From positions 1 to 5,608 of the forward strand of contig CADBQK010000086.1 in assembly GCA_902796775.1 (NCBI GenBank): a stretch of 5,608 nucleotides of DNA. The letters run 5' to 3'. Positions 5,454-5,608 of this stretch are shown here, piece by piece. Every line of letters starts with the position of its first letter. Within the stretch, counting starts at the first letter, position 1. A model generated the notes under the pieces. It was not told where the DNA came from. It saw only the letters and a list, made by a program, of their open reading frames with translations, and made no database searches. This DNA is from an uncultured Lachnospiraceae bacterium. GTDB lineage: Bacteria > Bacillota_A > Clostridia > Lachnospirales > Lachnospiraceae. A program made the position numbers and the translations under genes.

Positions 5454-5580
5454 GCTACAGGGTTTTATGAAATAGTTACAGGGTTTTATGAAATAGCTGC
5501 AGGGTTTTAATGAAATAGCTGCAGGGTTTTATGATTTGGCTGCAGGGTTTTATGATTTGGCTGCAGGGTTCTATGATGCC
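5454..5580. repeat. 21-bp tandem repeat array upstream of the ATP-grasp gene
   Basis: Six units start at 5454, 5475, 5496, 5518, 5539 and 5560. All are 21 bp except the third, which is 22 bp from an extra A. The core GCTGCAGGGTTTTATGA is highly conserved. The last four bases alternate between AATA (first three units) and TTTG (next two), so there are two sub-types in blocks. Each well-kept unit contains the palindrome CTGCAG. The array begins 21 bp upstream of the ATG of the minus-strand gene, and the single 22-bp unit breaks any reading frame, so it is noncoding. Multiple operator sites, a slippage-prone leader, or neutral repeat DNA are all possible. No convincing -35/-10 pair was found in or beyond it; the promoter may lie past the window edge. 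Confidence 0.9.
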
Positions 5581-5608
5581 GAATTGATCCACGCAGGATC
5601 TCAAGTCA

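Overview
The window looks like part of a Gram-positive Clostridia chromosome, most likely a Lachnospiraceae-type gut bacterium. The basis is the style of the three proteins, strong AGGAGG-type ribosome binding sites and moderate GC coding DNA. This is recognition from memory, not a database search. Only three protein genes are convincing; about 45% of the window is intergenic, and most of that is organised repeat DNA.

Layout: positions 1-152 hold nothing I can support. Positions 153-508 are a regular array (array A) of six units at a 64-65 bp period. Each unit carries an 8-nt left arm close to GCAATCAG and an 8-nt right arm close to CTGATTGC or CTGGTTGC, with outer edges about 35 nt apart. 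A sigma-A-like promoter inside an inverted repeat (543-579) and a strong RBS then lead into a 264-codon gene (601-1395). It encodes a helical/coiled-coil N-terminus plus a putative PD-(D/E)XK-nuclease-like C-terminus. A ~19-bp tandem repeat array (1417-1549) separates it from a MATE-family efflux transporter gene (1681-3102).

Between the MATE gene and the convergent minus-strand gene lie 1,146 bp without a gene. They hold a 17-bp tandem array (3120-3225), a second array (array B, 3306-3862) with the same 35-nt / 64-bp geometry as array A but mostly diverged sequence between the arms, a duplicated intrinsic terminator (3952-4026, active on the minus strand), and an 18-bp tandem array (4078-4167 with ragged edges). 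The minus-strand gene (5433-4249) encodes an ATP-grasp ligase-like protein. Directly upstream of its RBS sits a 21-bp tandem array of six units (5454-5580), which runs almost to the window edge.

I see no shared pathway for the three proteins. The transporter and the ATP-grasp enzyme look like independent accessory metabolic genes. The most unusual content is the pair of 64-bp-period inverted-arm arrays. They resemble CRISPR in spacing but differ from it in having variable loops and repeated spacers. Array A abuts the nuclease-like gene. A link between the arrays and that protein is a testable inference, not something the sequence proves.
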